Assembly (NCBI RefSeq): GCF_050859025.1
Contig: NZ_CP138200.1
Span: 4,030,001 to 4,094,000, forward strand
Reading direction: 5' to 3'
Source: Wukongibacter sp050859025
GTDB lineage: Bacteria > Bacillota > Clostridia > Peptostreptococcales > Caminicellaceae
DNA length: 64,000 bases
This document shows, piece after piece, positions 33,573-43,242 of the stretch. A model generated the notes under the pieces. It was not told the origin of the DNA. It searched no databases and saw only the letters and a program-made list of their open reading frames with translations. The position numbers and the translations under genes are program-made. Every line of letters begins with the position of its first letter. Positions within the stretch are counted from its first letter, which is position 1.

Positions 33573-33690
33573 ATTATATAAAATATACTTGTAAATCTGT
33601 ATTTTGATTTCTCAAAGCTCTCTAAAAATTGGCTATTTAAAAAGATTTAGGAATCAAGATGTAATAGATTTGTTACAATTTTTATAGTAT
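33573..33690. repeat. R2 dispersed hairpin repeat
   Basis: ATACTTGTAAATCTGTATTT at the start, AGGAATCAAGATGTAATAGA in the second half; about 118 bp. Confidence 0.65.
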
Positions 33691-33703
33691 AATTTCACAC
33701 AAA

Positions 33704-33745
33704 AAGAGTAAAGAGGTAATTCTAGTATCATTACCCTTTACTCTT
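33704..33745 (-). terminator. Terminator of the P-loop protein gene
   Basis: AAGAGTAAAGAGGTAAT and ATTACCCTTTACTCTT, one bulged base, then minus-strand CTCTTTTTGTG. It lies after the stop at 33798. Confidence 0.8.
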
Positions 33746-33797
33746 AATTAGTTCTTAGACTAAAGTAAAATGTAACTATAAACTAGGACCTCACGCT

Positions 33798-34214
33798 CTA
33801 TACTTGAACTAAATATTTATGTAAATCTTCATGTATCTGATCCTTAGTACAGCTAATTGTCATGAAGAAATCGATTTCATACTTAGTAGACATTGCACTT
33901 AACTTTTCTATCAACTTTGGCATAGCATCCAAAGTCGTATCCATCACCTTTAACAATCCGTCAATAAATATCTTATTAATGTCATAATCATTTGAAATAA
34001 TTCCACAAAGGAATCCAAAAAACTCGTCTTCATTTTTTACAGGATATTCATCCATGCTTATAAATCTTAACTTATGCTTAAGATCATACATATGTCTCTT
34101 ATCATCATCTACAAATATTATATTTCCCTTGGCTTTCTTAAGTTCCTCATTTGCTAATTTTATTATCCTCTTTGTCTTCCCAGTACCCTTTGAGCCAATT
34201 AATAAACTTATCAT
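33798..34214 (-). CDS. Small P-loop NTP-binding protein
   Basis: Protein of 138 aa. A Walker A motif LLIGSKGTGKTKRI is at the very N-terminus, an acidic strand NIIFVDDDKRH follows (about 32) and IFIDGLLKV gives a Walker B-like segment (about 80). No other domain is recognised; it looks like a clostridial family annotated only as ATP-binding. I chose ATG 34214, which follows GGGAGGAGATTAAG; the in-frame start at 34259 has no site. Located downstream of rlmN on the same strand but 115 bp away. Confidence 0.7.
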   Translation of the reverse strand: MISLLIGSKGTGKTKRIIKLANEELKKAKGNIIFVDDDKRHMYDLKHKLRFISMDEYPVKNEDEFFGFLCGIISNDYDINKIFIDGLLKVMDTTLDAMPKLIEKLSAMSTKYEIDFFMTISCTKDQIHEDLHKYLVQV

Positions 34215-34328
34215 CTTAATCTCCTCCCTTAATTTTAATAGAGAAAGAACCTTCAGCATAAGAATATTCTAAATATTCTTATATAATCATTTCTACGATT
34301 TTCGCTAAATTCCTCCAAAAACAATAAT

Positions 34329-35393
34329 TTAATTTTGAGGCTTAATATTCGGTATTTTTTTCTTCTCTATAAAGCTTTTTCTCAGTTGTCCACAAGCAGC
34401 TTCTATATCGCCTCCCAGTTCTCTTCGAATAGTTGCGTCAATACCATTTTGCTTAAGAATTTTTTGAAAATCATATGCAGTTTCCCTTGCCGAACCTTTC
34501 AAGCTTCTCTCCTCAACCTCATTCAGTGGAATAAGATTTACATGGCAAAGCATGCCCTTAAGCCTTTGAGCAAGTTCTATAGCATGTTCCTTCTTGTCAT
34601 TTACCCCCCTTATTAAAGAATATTCAAAAGTTATTCTACGATTAGTCTTTTTTGTATAATTTTTGCATGTTTCTAAAAGTTTTTCGATATTATATACTTT
34701 GTTTACTGGCATAATTTTATTTCTTAGTTCATCATTTGGAGCATGAAGTGAAATGGCCAAGGTTATTTGAATATTTTCTTCAGCTAAATCTATTAGCTTA
34801 GGAACAATTCCACATGTAGATAATGTGATATTTCTCATACCTATATTTAATCCTAATGAATCATTAATTATACTTAAAAACTTTATGACCTGTCCATAAT
34901 TATCAAGTGGTTCTCCACTACCCATAAGAACGACATTAGATATTCTCTCTCCAATATCTTTTTGAACCTCTAGTACTTGCCCTATTATCTCTCCACAGGT
35001 CAAATTTCTGACAACACCATCAATTGTTGACGCACAAAAGGTACAACCCATTCTACAGCCTACCTGTGTGGAAACACAAATTGTATTTCCATGCTTGTAT
35101 TTCATTAAAACGCTTTCGATTATGTTTCCATCCTTAAGAATTAATAAGTATTTTCTTGTTCCGTCCAACTTCGACTTTAATACCTTTAATATGTCCATAT
35201 TTTTGATGTACGATACCTGCTTAAGCTGGTTTTTGAGGCCTTTAGATATGTTTTTCATATCATCAATATCCTCAATACCCTTATAAATCCAGCTGAATAT
35301 TTGCTTACCTCTAAATTTCTTGTCCCCTAGCTCAATAGATAAATCCTCTAATTCTTTAATACTACAACTTCTAAGATCAATCATTTTATTCAT
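34329..35393 (-). CDS. rlmN: Dual-specificity RNA methyltransferase RlmN
   Basis: Radical SAM methyltransferase of about 354 aa that forms 2-methyladenosine at 23S rRNA A2503 and tRNA A37. The cluster Cys are in VGCRMGCTFCAST (about 110), preceded by TICVSTQ; further family motifs are NVVLMGSGEPLDNYG, ITLSTCGIVPKLIDLA, ISLHAPNDELRNKIMPVN and the C-terminal catalytic Cys in EAACGQLR. All are intact. ATG 35393 has AGGTG ten bases upstream; the in-frame ATG at 35405 is too close to that site. Confidence 0.93.
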   Translation of the reverse strand: MNKMIDLRSCSIKELEDLSIELGDKKFRGKQIFSWIYKGIEDIDDMKNISKGLKNQLKQVSYIKNMDILKVLKSKLDGTRKYLLILKDGNIIESVLMKYKHGNTICVSTQVGCRMGCTFCASTIDGVVRNLTCGEIIGQVLEVQKDIGERISNVVLMGSGEPLDNYGQVIKFLSIINDSLGLNIGMRNITLSTCGIVPKLIDLAEENIQITLAISLHAPNDELRNKIMPVNKVYNIEKLLETCKNYTKKTNRRITFEYSLIRGVNDKKEHAIELAQRLKGMLCHVNLIPLNEVEERSLKGSARETAYDFQKILKQNGIDATIRRELGGDIEAACGQLRKSFIEKKKIPNIKPQN

Positions 35394-35609
35394 AAACCAT
35401 TTCACCTGTCCTTAAAAATATTAATACCCAAAATTTTACTATACTAATCTATAAGATTATTTATTTTTGATAATTTTATAAGTTAAATCCATTTATGATT
35501 CCTTTTCTCTTAAAACAAATCGGTCTATAAAGAGTTAGAGCAATAACTGAAGTTCTTAACAGAAATTATTACCATATAATGAAATTTAATAAGTTTAACC
35601 CTCATGTTA

Positions 35610-36527
35610 TTAACCCTTTTTAACTATACCCTTAGTTTTATTAACCTTCAATTTAGAATTTAAGTAGACTCCACATATTATTATTATGACACTTACAATT
35701 TTTATTAAAGTCACATCTTCTTTAAGAATTATTGAAGACAAAATTATTGAAAATACAGGTACCAAGTTTATAAATGACATTGTTTTACTTGGCCCTATGG
35801 CTTTTATAGAAATTTGCTGAACTAAATACCCAATAACCGATGCAAAAATAGACATATATATAACTGAGACCCATCCCTTCCAGGTTACATTAGGGAGATA
35901 TTCCATTGGTTTTTCAAATAGTGTAAAGGGAACTAGTGCTATTAAACATACTAGAAAGCTATAGGATGTTATTATTAGTGGAGAATATTTAGGCATAACC
36001 TTCTTGCTAATTACACCATATATTGCCCAACATACTACTGCTAAGAGCATAATTATGTCACCCATATTAAAGCTTATGTTTTTTATAATTTCAAGCTTCC
36101 CTTCTGAAATTGTCAACATTACCCCAGAAAGGGCTAATAATATTGCTCCTAGTCTTTTAATTCCAAGCCTCTCTCCTATCATAAAAGATGCTAAGACAGA
36201 TGTTATTAAAGGATTAGTGGCACCTATCATAGCAGAATTTATTGCTGTTGTGTATTTAAGTGCTGTGAAAAATAAAGCATGATATCCAAACATACCTATA
36301 ATTCCCAGTGTTATTATAGTCTTCCAATCGGATTTCTTGAGTTTCCAATTCTTTTCTTCGTATTTTATCATTATAGGAAAAATAATAGCCGTAGCAAATA
36401 GAAATCTAAAAAAGGCCAAAGAAAATGGAGGAAACTCCTTCACACCAATCTTACCTGCAATGAATGCACCCGCCCAAAACAAAGTACAAGTAATCATCAA
36501 TATATAAACTTTCTTCTCGCTATTCAA
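35610..36527 (-). CDS. EamA-family (DMT) membrane transporter
   Basis: Drug/metabolite transporter of 305 aa with ten predicted membrane helices in two EamA repeats (about 7-140 and 152-290). Repeat 1 has FFRFLFATAIIFP and TTAINSAMIGATNPLI; repeat 2 ends FINLVPVFSIILSSIILKE. Substrate unknown; relatives export amino acids or metabolites. Starts with TTG 36527 after AGAGGTGG. Monocistronic. Confidence 0.88.
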   Translation of the reverse strand: MNSEKKVYILMITCTLFWAGAFIAGKIGVKEFPPFSLAFFRFLFATAIIFPIMIKYEEKNWKLKKSDWKTIITLGIIGMFGYHALFFTALKYTTAINSAMIGATNPLITSVLASFMIGERLGIKRLGAILLALSGVMLTISEGKLEIIKNISFNMGDIIMLLAVVCWAIYGVISKKVMPKYSPLIITSYSFLVCLIALVPFTLFEKPMEYLPNVTWKGWVSVIYMSIFASVIGYLVQQISIKAIGPSKTMSFINLVPVFSIILSSIILKEDVTLIKIVSVIIIICGVYLNSKLKVNKTKGIVKKG

Positions 36528-36656
36528 CTAGATCAGTCCACCTCTACCATAAAATTTTAAAAAATTAGGATTCTTAATTTCTAAATAACATAAACCCATG
36601 AACATATAATGCTCTCATTTTCTTCGTATTTTTCTTCTAAAAATCACATTAATCAA

Positions 36657-36689
36657 AATAAAGATGCCATAACCTATGACATCTTTATT
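36657..36689 (-). terminator. Terminator of the ppx-ppk1 operon
   Basis: AATAAAGATG and CATCTTTATT, 10 bp, followed on the minus strand by TTGATTAATG; lies 83 bp after the ppk1 stop. Confidence 0.65.
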
Positions 36690-36771
36690 ATACTACTATA
36701 TTTAATGGTTTTCCTCAAGGTAATTAAATCTCTTATTTTTATCTAAAGGATTATATATAAAATAGATTCTC

Positions 36772-38880
36772 CTATAATTCATTGGTAATAGGTATAAACT
36801 CATTAACTGATTCCTTCTTCTTACTGTTTTTAGCTTCATCTTCAGCCTGCTGTGAAAAATATTCTTGACTGTTAATTATCTCCTTACCTCTTTTGTCTAT
36901 CCTTGAATAGCTTCCATCTCTTCTTAACGTCCTTGCCTTTACAGTATCCTTCAAAGAAATTTCAAGTATTTCCTTAATCATTTCCCTATTCTGTCTATCT
37001 TCAACAGGAAACAATAGTTCAACCCTTCTCCTTAAATTTCTAGGCATCCAATCAGCACTAGATAAATATATTTGTTCATTTCCATCATTATAGAAATAGA
37101 ATATTCTACTATGCTCTAAAAATCTGCCAACTATACTTCTGACTTTAATATTCTCACTTACCCCAGGTACTCCAGCCCTAAGGCAACAAATACCTCTAAC
37201 AATAAGATCTATTTGGGTTCCAGCACAGGAAGCTTCATATAGGGCCTTAATGATTTTTTCATCCACCAATGAATTCATCTTTGCAATAATCCTCGACTCC
37301 TTACTCTTTTTAGCATTATTAGCTTCTTGTTCTATTAAATCAATAAATTTATTATCTAGATCAGGTGCTATATTAATTTTATAGAAACCCGAATACTTTG
37401 AAAATCCTGATAAGGTATTAAATAAAGCCGATATATCAGAACCAAAAAAAGGTTTCGAGGTAAATAAACCAATATCAGTATAAAATTTCGCAGTAACATC
37501 GTTATAATTCCCTGTTCCCATATGTACATATCTTTTAATACCATCTTCTTCTTTTCTAACTATTAATAGCAGTTTACAGTGAGTTTTTAATCCTACAAGT
37601 CCATAAATAACATGACATCCTGATTTTTCTAAATGCTTTGCCCATATAATATTATTTTTCTCATCAAATCTTGCCTTGATTTCAAGAAGTACCGTCACTT
37701 GTTTACCATTTTCTGCTGCCTCAGCTAGTGCCTTTATAATTGGCGAGTCTCCACTAACCCTATAAAGGGTCTGTTTAATAGCTAGTACATTAGGGTCCTT
37801 TGCCGCTTTTTGAACTAGATCTACCACTGGATCAAAGCTGTGAAAAGGATGGTGTAAAATTATATCATTTTCCTTAATAGCTTCAAATATATCTTCGTAG
37901 TTACTAAAAATAGGCGATGTCTGAGGACTATGAGGCTTATATTTCAAATTATCATATCCATCTATTGATGCAAATTTCATCAAAAATGTCAGGTCTAAAG
38001 GACCAGAAATTCGATAAACTCCTTCTCCTGGCACTTCCATTTCATCTACTAATATCTTTAACAGCTTCTTAGGTAATCCCTTCTCAACCTCTAATCTAAC
38101 AACATTTCCCCATTTTCTTTTCTTTAGAGACTGTTCAATTGTTTCTAATAAATCTTCTGCTCCCTCTTCCTCAACGCCAAGGTCTGCATTTCTTGTAATT
38201 CTATAGCACCCCATACTTATGATTTCATACCCATTAAAAAGTGTACTTATAAACATCTTTATGACTTCTTCTAATAAAATAAAATACCTCATGCCTCCCT
38301 TTTCAGGTAACTCAATAAATCTCCCTAGAACTGCCGGAACTTGTACTGTTGCGAAAAAATTTTCTTCAGAGCTTTCATTATCTCTTATAATTAATGCAAT
38401 GTTAAGACTTTTATTCATTACCAGGGGAAATGGCCTAGTTGGATCAACAACCATTGGCGTCAATACAGGATAAATATTTTTCCAAAAAAAATTATCAATA
38501 TAAGCTCTTTGATAATCATTTAATTCTTCAGATTTAAGGAAAAATATATTCTGCTTTTTAAGTCCAAGCAATAATGAACGATTATAGCAATTGCTTTGAT
38601 TATAAACAATATTATGTACTCTTTGAGATATTTTCTTTATCTGTTGAGATGGTGTGAGACCCGATGGGTCTGGTTTTGTAAAACCTGCTAATACTTGGTC
38701 TCTAAGTGAAGCTACCCTTACCATAAAAAATTCATCCATATTAGAGCTTACTATTGAAATAAACTTTAGCCTTTCTAAAAGAGGGTTGTCCTTATCTTGA
38801 GCTTCTTCAAGAACACGATTATTAAACTCCAGCCAACTTAATTCACGGTTTATATAGCATTTAGCAAAATCATTATTCAT
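36772..38880 (-). CDS. ppk1: Polyphosphate kinase 1
   Basis: Enzyme of 702 aa that makes polyphosphate from ATP, a usual full length. N-terminal domain NRELSWLEFNNRVLEEA, H-domain, then two phospholipase-D-like domains. The autophosphorylated His is in VGLKTHCKLLLIV (about 435), followed by YVHMGTGNYNDVTA; the second conserved His is in GRFLEHSRIFYF (about 590). It begins 3 bp after the Ppx/GppA gene stops, so the two genes are co-transcribed: synthesis and hydrolysis of polyphosphate in one operon. ATG after AAAGGATGG. Confidence 0.94.
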   Translation of the reverse strand: MNNDFAKCYINRELSWLEFNNRVLEEAQDKDNPLLERLKFISIVSSNMDEFFMVRVASLRDQVLAGFTKPDPSGLTPSQQIKKISQRVHNIVYNQSNCYNRSLLLGLKKQNIFFLKSEELNDYQRAYIDNFFWKNIYPVLTPMVVDPTRPFPLVMNKSLNIALIIRDNESSEENFFATVQVPAVLGRFIELPEKGGMRYFILLEEVIKMFISTLFNGYEIISMGCYRITRNADLGVEEEGAEDLLETIEQSLKKRKWGNVVRLEVEKGLPKKLLKILVDEMEVPGEGVYRISGPLDLTFLMKFASIDGYDNLKYKPHSPQTSPIFSNYEDIFEAIKENDIILHHPFHSFDPVVDLVQKAAKDPNVLAIKQTLYRVSGDSPIIKALAEAAENGKQVTVLLEIKARFDEKNNIIWAKHLEKSGCHVIYGLVGLKTHCKLLLIVRKEEDGIKRYVHMGTGNYNDVTAKFYTDIGLFTSKPFFGSDISALFNTLSGFSKYSGFYKINIAPDLDNKFIDLIEQEANNAKKSKESRIIAKMNSLVDEKIIKALYEASCAGTQIDLIVRGICCLRAGVPGVSENIKVRSIVGRFLEHSRIFYFYNDGNEQIYLSSADWMPRNLRRRVELLFPVEDRQNREMIKEILEISLKDTVKARTLRRDGSYSRIDKRGKEIINSQEYFSQQAEDEAKNSKKKESVNEFIPITNEL

Positions 38881-38883
38881 GTA

Positions 38884-40431
38884 TTACCATCCTTTATACT
38901 TTATTATAGCTTTCATCCCCATAACTTCTTCAAAAAATCCTGTATTTTTCATAAATGCCCATTTTTCAAGCAAAATATCCTCTCTTGTTAAAGCCATAAA
39001 GTATATCTCATCCTTATTATATGAAATTTCTACATCCGTTATTTTCTGAAGATGAGTAATATCTAATGCATCGACTAGCTTAAGCATCGCACTTAGCTTT
39101 GAAATTGTTATTTGATCATCATAGTCCATTTTGTTGTAGTTTTCATGAAAACTCTTAGGACTTTCCTCATCATGATACCTTGCTATATTGGCTATAATGT
39201 TTAGCTCTCTATTCGAAAAACCCATTATATTTTGTGCTTTAATTATGTCGTATGTATATATATGATGTTTATCTATATTAACAAATTTTCCCACATCATG
39301 TAATAGTGAAGCAACTTGTAAATATAATCTATCTCTTTCTCCAAGCTTATGTATTTTCTTTAGCTGGTCAAAAACAGAAGTAGATAAATATTGGATATGA
39401 GATGCATGTTTTTCATCATAATTGTATTTTTCTCCTATATACTTAACAGAGCTAATTATATCATTTAGAAAATCCTTTTTTCTAGGTGTGTCAAACCACT
39501 CATCAACCATTTCGGCTAAGATACCGTGTCTGAGCGATACCATAGGTGCAAGAATATGATCTGCTTTGGTAATATTCAGAAACCTTCTAAATATAATCGT
39601 AGAAGGTAGTAGGGTTTGAGCTTCTGAATAATCTAATCTAAAGTTATGTACTATTTGGTCTATAGATTTTGCACATATATCGGAATACAGCTTCTCTATA
39701 TCTTTCTTATCAATTATTTTGCTTTCTCCTTTTATTTCATTATGATTACATATATTCAAGATGTTCCACAATCCTCCACCCAGTCCTATAAAATGCTTTA
39801 TATCCATCTTCTCAATTATTGACTCAATAAGGTAGGTTTTACTTTCAATAAATCCTTCCATTATAATTGGAAAATCTAGTGTTTGACCCTCAAGATCAGA
39901 TAATAGCTCTCTAAGTCTTAATGTTCCTACTTTTGTATAGGAAGTAAACCTTAGATTTCCATCCTTAAAAGCTGAGAATTCTACTCCACCTGATCCTATA
40001 TTTACAATAAGTACACCTTCTTGTCTCATTTTTCTAGCATTCTTTAATTTACTCCTAATAGCTTTAAATGTTAAGAACCGTTCTTCAGAATTATTTATTA
40101 TTTCCACCTTTAGACCAGTTCTCATTCTAATTTGCTCAATAACATAGCTCCTATTATCTGCTTCTCTAATACCGCTAGTAGATACTGCTCTGTATTGCTT
40201 TATGCCATATTCCTTCATGACCTTTGCGAATTTTTTTAGTATGCTGCATGTTTCATGGATTGTATCAACACTTACTTTTCCATAAGAAAATGTATCTTTT
40301 CCTATGTTGGTATGATGTCTTAATTCCTCAAGTATTATTACTTCTCCTTGTTTATTAATTTCAGCAACTACCATTCTTATGTTATAGGACCCTACGTCAA
40401 TAGATGCCGCAATTTTTATTTTATTTTTCAT
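38884..40431 (-). CDS. Ppx/GppA-type phosphatase with HD domain, operon partner of Ppk1
   Basis: About 515 aa: an ASKHA exopolyphosphatase domain (residues about 5-310) and a C-terminal HD domain (about 325-515; LLHDVGKFVNIDKHH). Phosphate-binding loop 1 is IDVGSYNIRMVV. The second loop reads VNIGSGGVEFSAF instead of the canonical DIGGGSTEL, so the usual acidic residue at its start is Asn; catalysis may be altered. The paralogue at 40820 has the canonical motif. I chose ATG 40431, ten bases after AAGGAG. Confidence 0.88.
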   Translation of the reverse strand: MKNKIKIAASIDVGSYNIRMVVAEINKQGEVIILEELRHHTNIGKDTFSYGKVSVDTIHETCSILKKFAKVMKEYGIKQYRAVSTSGIREADNRSYVIEQIRMRTGLKVEIINNSEERFLTFKAIRSKLKNARKMRQEGVLIVNIGSGGVEFSAFKDGNLRFTSYTKVGTLRLRELLSDLEGQTLDFPIIMEGFIESKTYLIESIIEKMDIKHFIGLGGGLWNILNICNHNEIKGESKIIDKKDIEKLYSDICAKSIDQIVHNFRLDYSEAQTLLPSTIIFRRFLNITKADHILAPMVSLRHGILAEMVDEWFDTPRKKDFLNDIISSVKYIGEKYNYDEKHASHIQYLSTSVFDQLKKIHKLGERDRLYLQVASLLHDVGKFVNIDKHHIYTYDIIKAQNIMGFSNRELNIIANIARYHDEESPKSFHENYNKMDYDDQITISKLSAMLKLVDALDITHLQKITDVEISYNKDEIYFMALTREDILLEKWAFMKNTGFFEEVMGMKAIIKYKGW

Positions 40432-40819
40432 AGTCAACATACTCCTTAGTATTTTTTACCATATATTTATTTTATCTGATTAACTACCTTATATACAATC
40501 TATTAATTAAGTAAAACTACATATTTAACCTAAATTTAACGAATAAAATCCCTTTTTTTTCTTCTAACTTTGTTCTATAATTTATACTTAATAAATACTT
40601 ACCCAAATCACATAATATATATTAAGTATTTTGATATAAAATTTAAAATAAAGTCTTTTATAAGGATTCTCAAAATGGAATTTGTTATGACACATAATGC
40701 AAATCACAAAATCATTTTTGGCTTTAAAAGATTTAGGTTTTCCTATGTGTTATAAAAAATACATATTCCAAGATTATTTATATATACAATTTAAGATAAA
40801 ATGATGAGGAGTTTTTGTT
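40432..40819. other. Divergent intergenic region between the two Ppx/GppA genes
   Basis: Probably holds both promoters, neither of which I can place confidently. A near-palindrome TTATGACACATA / TATGTGTTATAA lies at about 40684-40755. Confidence 0.5.
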
Positions 40820-42322
40820 ATGAGAAAAATAGGTATCATAGATATTGGTTCAAACTCTGTAAGATTAGTATTGGTAAGGATAGGTAAGAAAGGCAGCTTT
40901 AGAATTTTCAATGATGTTAAGGAAAGCGTTAGACTTGGAATGGGTATGGATGATAACCTAGAGTTAAAGCTAAGCAGAATTGAAGCCGCAATAAAAACTT
41001 TGAAGATGTTTAAAAGTATGTGTGATGCTACCTTTGTAGACGAGATCATTGCTGTTGCAACAGCGGCTGTTAGAAAGGCAAAAAATAAAAGCTATTTTCT
41101 TGAAAGGGTCAAAAATGAAATAGGAATAGACATTAAAGTTCTTGACGGCAAAGAAGAAGCTTTTTTCGCATATTGGGGTGTTATAAATAGTATCGATGTT
41201 GATAAGGGCCTTATTATGGATATCGGTGGCGGGAGTACTGAGCTTATCTTGGTGGAAAATAGGAAGATATCCAATAGCATCAGTCTTCCCTTTGGTTCAA
41301 TAAATCTAGCTCAAAACTTTAATCTTAGTAACCATGTTAAAGAAAGTGATATTAAAGCTCTACATAGCTTTCTAATCGATAATTATGGCAGCATTCCTTG
41401 GCTTTCTAAATCAAAGGGCTATCCTCTAATCGGCGTTGGAGGTACAATAAGAAATATGGGAAATGTTGTCCGAAAATCAAATAATTATCCCCTTGAAATT
41501 ACTCATAATTTCAGAATGAAGAAAAGTGACTTACACAAAATATACAAAATGGCTAAAGAAAAAAATCTTGAGGAACGAAAAAAGATCAAAGGATTATCAA
41601 AGGATAGAGCCGACATTTTCGTTGGAGTCTCTGGAGCTGTATTTCATCTCTTTGAGTACTGTGAATTAAAAAATCTTATTGTCAGTGGAAGTGGTATTCG
41701 AGAAGGAATAATTTATGATTATATTCACAATAACATTGAGCCAGTAAAAAATGTTCTAGACTTTTCAATAAATAGCCTAATGAGTAAATATGAGCTTGAT
41801 ACTGACCATGCATATCATATTTATAATATAACTAAATCCCTTTACGATCAAATACTTGGAGATGAAATTTTTTCAGTTGATATACATAAGGTTCTTAAGA
41901 CTGCTGCACTTCTCCATGATTCTGGAATAAATATCAGATTTTATAATCACACTCAACATTCCTTTTATATGATTCTAAATGCAGGAATAAATGGGCTAAC
42001 TCACAAAGAGCTGCTTATGAGTGCCTTCGTTTCAGCTCTACATAGAAATAAGAAATTTAAAACTAATTGGTTAAAATACAAGAGTATAATCACCAAAGAG
42101 GATATGGAGACTATAAGGAAGCTCGGTCTATTATTAAGGATTGCAGAAAGCTTAGACATTTGTCTTGATGGAAAAACAAGAGTTGTAAATTGCTCTGTAA
42201 ATACCGAAGAAGTAAGAATAAGAGTTATCTCGGATAAAAAAACAGATGTTGAAATCAATCACGCCTTAAATGCCTCAGAACAATTTAAAAAAGTCTACAA
42301 AAAAAAATTGTTTATTGAATAA
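40820..42322 (+). CDS. Ppx/GppA-type phosphatase with HD domain
   Basis: Protein of 500 aa, same architecture as its divergent neighbour: ASKHA phosphatase domain with canonical loop 1 IDIGSNSVRLVLVRI and loop 2 IMDIGGGSTELIL (about 137), then IGVGGTIRNMGNV, and a C-terminal HD-like domain (AALLHDSGINIRF). Acts on polyphosphate or on pppGpp. ATG after ATGAGGAG. Having two divergent paralogues around ppk1, one canonical and one altered, suggests a division of labour (inference). Confidence 0.9.
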   Translation: MRKIGIIDIGSNSVRLVLVRIGKKGSFRIFNDVKESVRLGMGMDDNLELKLSRIEAAIKTLKMFKSMCDATFVDEIIAVATAAVRKAKNKSYFLERVKNEIGIDIKVLDGKEEAFFAYWGVINSIDVDKGLIMDIGGGSTELILVENRKISNSISLPFGSINLAQNFNLSNHVKESDIKALHSFLIDNYGSIPWLSKSKGYPLIGVGGTIRNMGNVVRKSNNYPLEITHNFRMKKSDLHKIYKMAKEKNLEERKKIKGLSKDRADIFVGVSGAVFHLFEYCELKNLIVSGSGIREGIIYDYIHNNIEPVKNVLDFSINSLMSKYELDTDHAYHIYNITKSLYDQILGDEIFSVDIHKVLKTAALLHDSGINIRFYNHTQHSFYMILNAGINGLTHKELLMSAFVSALHRNKKFKTNWLKYKSIITKEDMETIRKLGLLLRIAESLDICLDGKTRVVNCSVNTEEVRIRVISDKKTDVEINHALNASEQFKKVYKKKLFIE

Positions 42323-42396
42323 TTACAAAAACTCGCATTCCTAGATTTCGGATTAAACTGTTTGAGAACCCGAATTTTTTCCTTTTTTACTCAAAT

Positions 42397-42434
42397 AATA
42401 AACCTTACGTATGTCTACATACATAAGGTTTATT
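42397..42434. terminator. Bidirectional terminator between convergent genes
   Basis: AATAAACCTTACGTATGT and ACATACATAAGGTTTATT, 18-bp arms with one wobble pair, between genes ending at 42322 (+) and 42485 (-). Confidence 0.8.
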
Positions 42435-42484
42435 GCTTTAAAAACATCTAATCCTCATATTTTCGGATAGTCCATTATATTCCT

Positions 42485-43222
42485 TTACTTCATCTCAAAA
42501 CCCTTGGTTTTCAAGAATTCCATCATATGAGGCCTTAGTTCTTTTTCCATCTTGTTAGCCATTTGTTTTGACCAAGTTTCATCACGTTTTCCTTTTGTTC
42601 TTTTTATGTAATATTCTCTAGTTATTTTATCATATTCTCTTATTCGATCTTCATCATCAGAATCTTCATATTTATCTTGTTTATATATCACTTCCAAGGG
42701 TAACCGAGGCTTCACATCGGGGTCATGATTTGGATATCCTAAACACATCCCAAAAACAGGGTATACATTTATTGGTAAGTTTAATAATTCACTCATTTTA
42801 TGAGGATTATTTCTAATACCTCCAATGTAAACACCTCCAAGCCCCATAGACTCCGCAGCAATCATTGCATTTTGTGCTACTAGCGCAGCATCTACAGTAG
42901 CAATTATAAAGGATTCGGTAAACCCTTCTTTCATTTCTGTTCCATTCATTTTACAAGCTAAATTCAATCTATTTAAATCAGCACAAAAAACCAGAAAAAC
43001 TGGGCATTGCTCTACATAAAATTGATCACCACTAAGCTCAGAAATTTCCTTCCTGGTTTCCATGTTGTTTACTCTTATGATTGTATATGCCTGAACAAAG
43101 CTTGAAGTAGAAGCACTCTGAGCTGCCTCAATTATAGCTCTAATCATTTCTTCATCAACCATATCTTCCTTGAATTTTCTAATAGATTTATGGGATTTTA
43201 AAAGTCTTATTACTTCATTCAT
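42485..43222 (-). CDS. NfsA-like nitroreductase (FMN oxidoreductase)
   Basis: Flavoprotein of 245 aa that transfers electrons from NADPH to nitro compounds or related substrates. FMN-binding features: KSHKSIRKFKEDMVDEEM at the N-terminus, AQSASTSSFVQAYTIIRV, and SMGLGGVYIGGIRNNP (about 128). The C-terminal extension after LPLEVIY (about 175-245) is typical of the NfsA/FRP subgroup. ATG after GGAGGAAAGTAC. It is 20 bp downstream of the PHP phosphatase gene, so probably in the same transcript. Confidence 0.88.
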   Translation of the reverse strand: MNEVIRLLKSHKSIRKFKEDMVDEEMIRAIIEAAQSASTSSFVQAYTIIRVNNMETRKEISELSGDQFYVEQCPVFLVFCADLNRLNLACKMNGTEMKEGFTESFIIATVDAALVAQNAMIAAESMGLGGVYIGGIRNNPHKMSELLNLPINVYPVFGMCLGYPNHDPDVKPRLPLEVIYKQDKYEDSDDEDRIREYDKITREYYIKRTKGKRDETWSKQMANKMEKELRPHMMEFLKTKGFEMK

Positions 43223-43242
43223 GTACTTTCCTCCTGTCTTGA

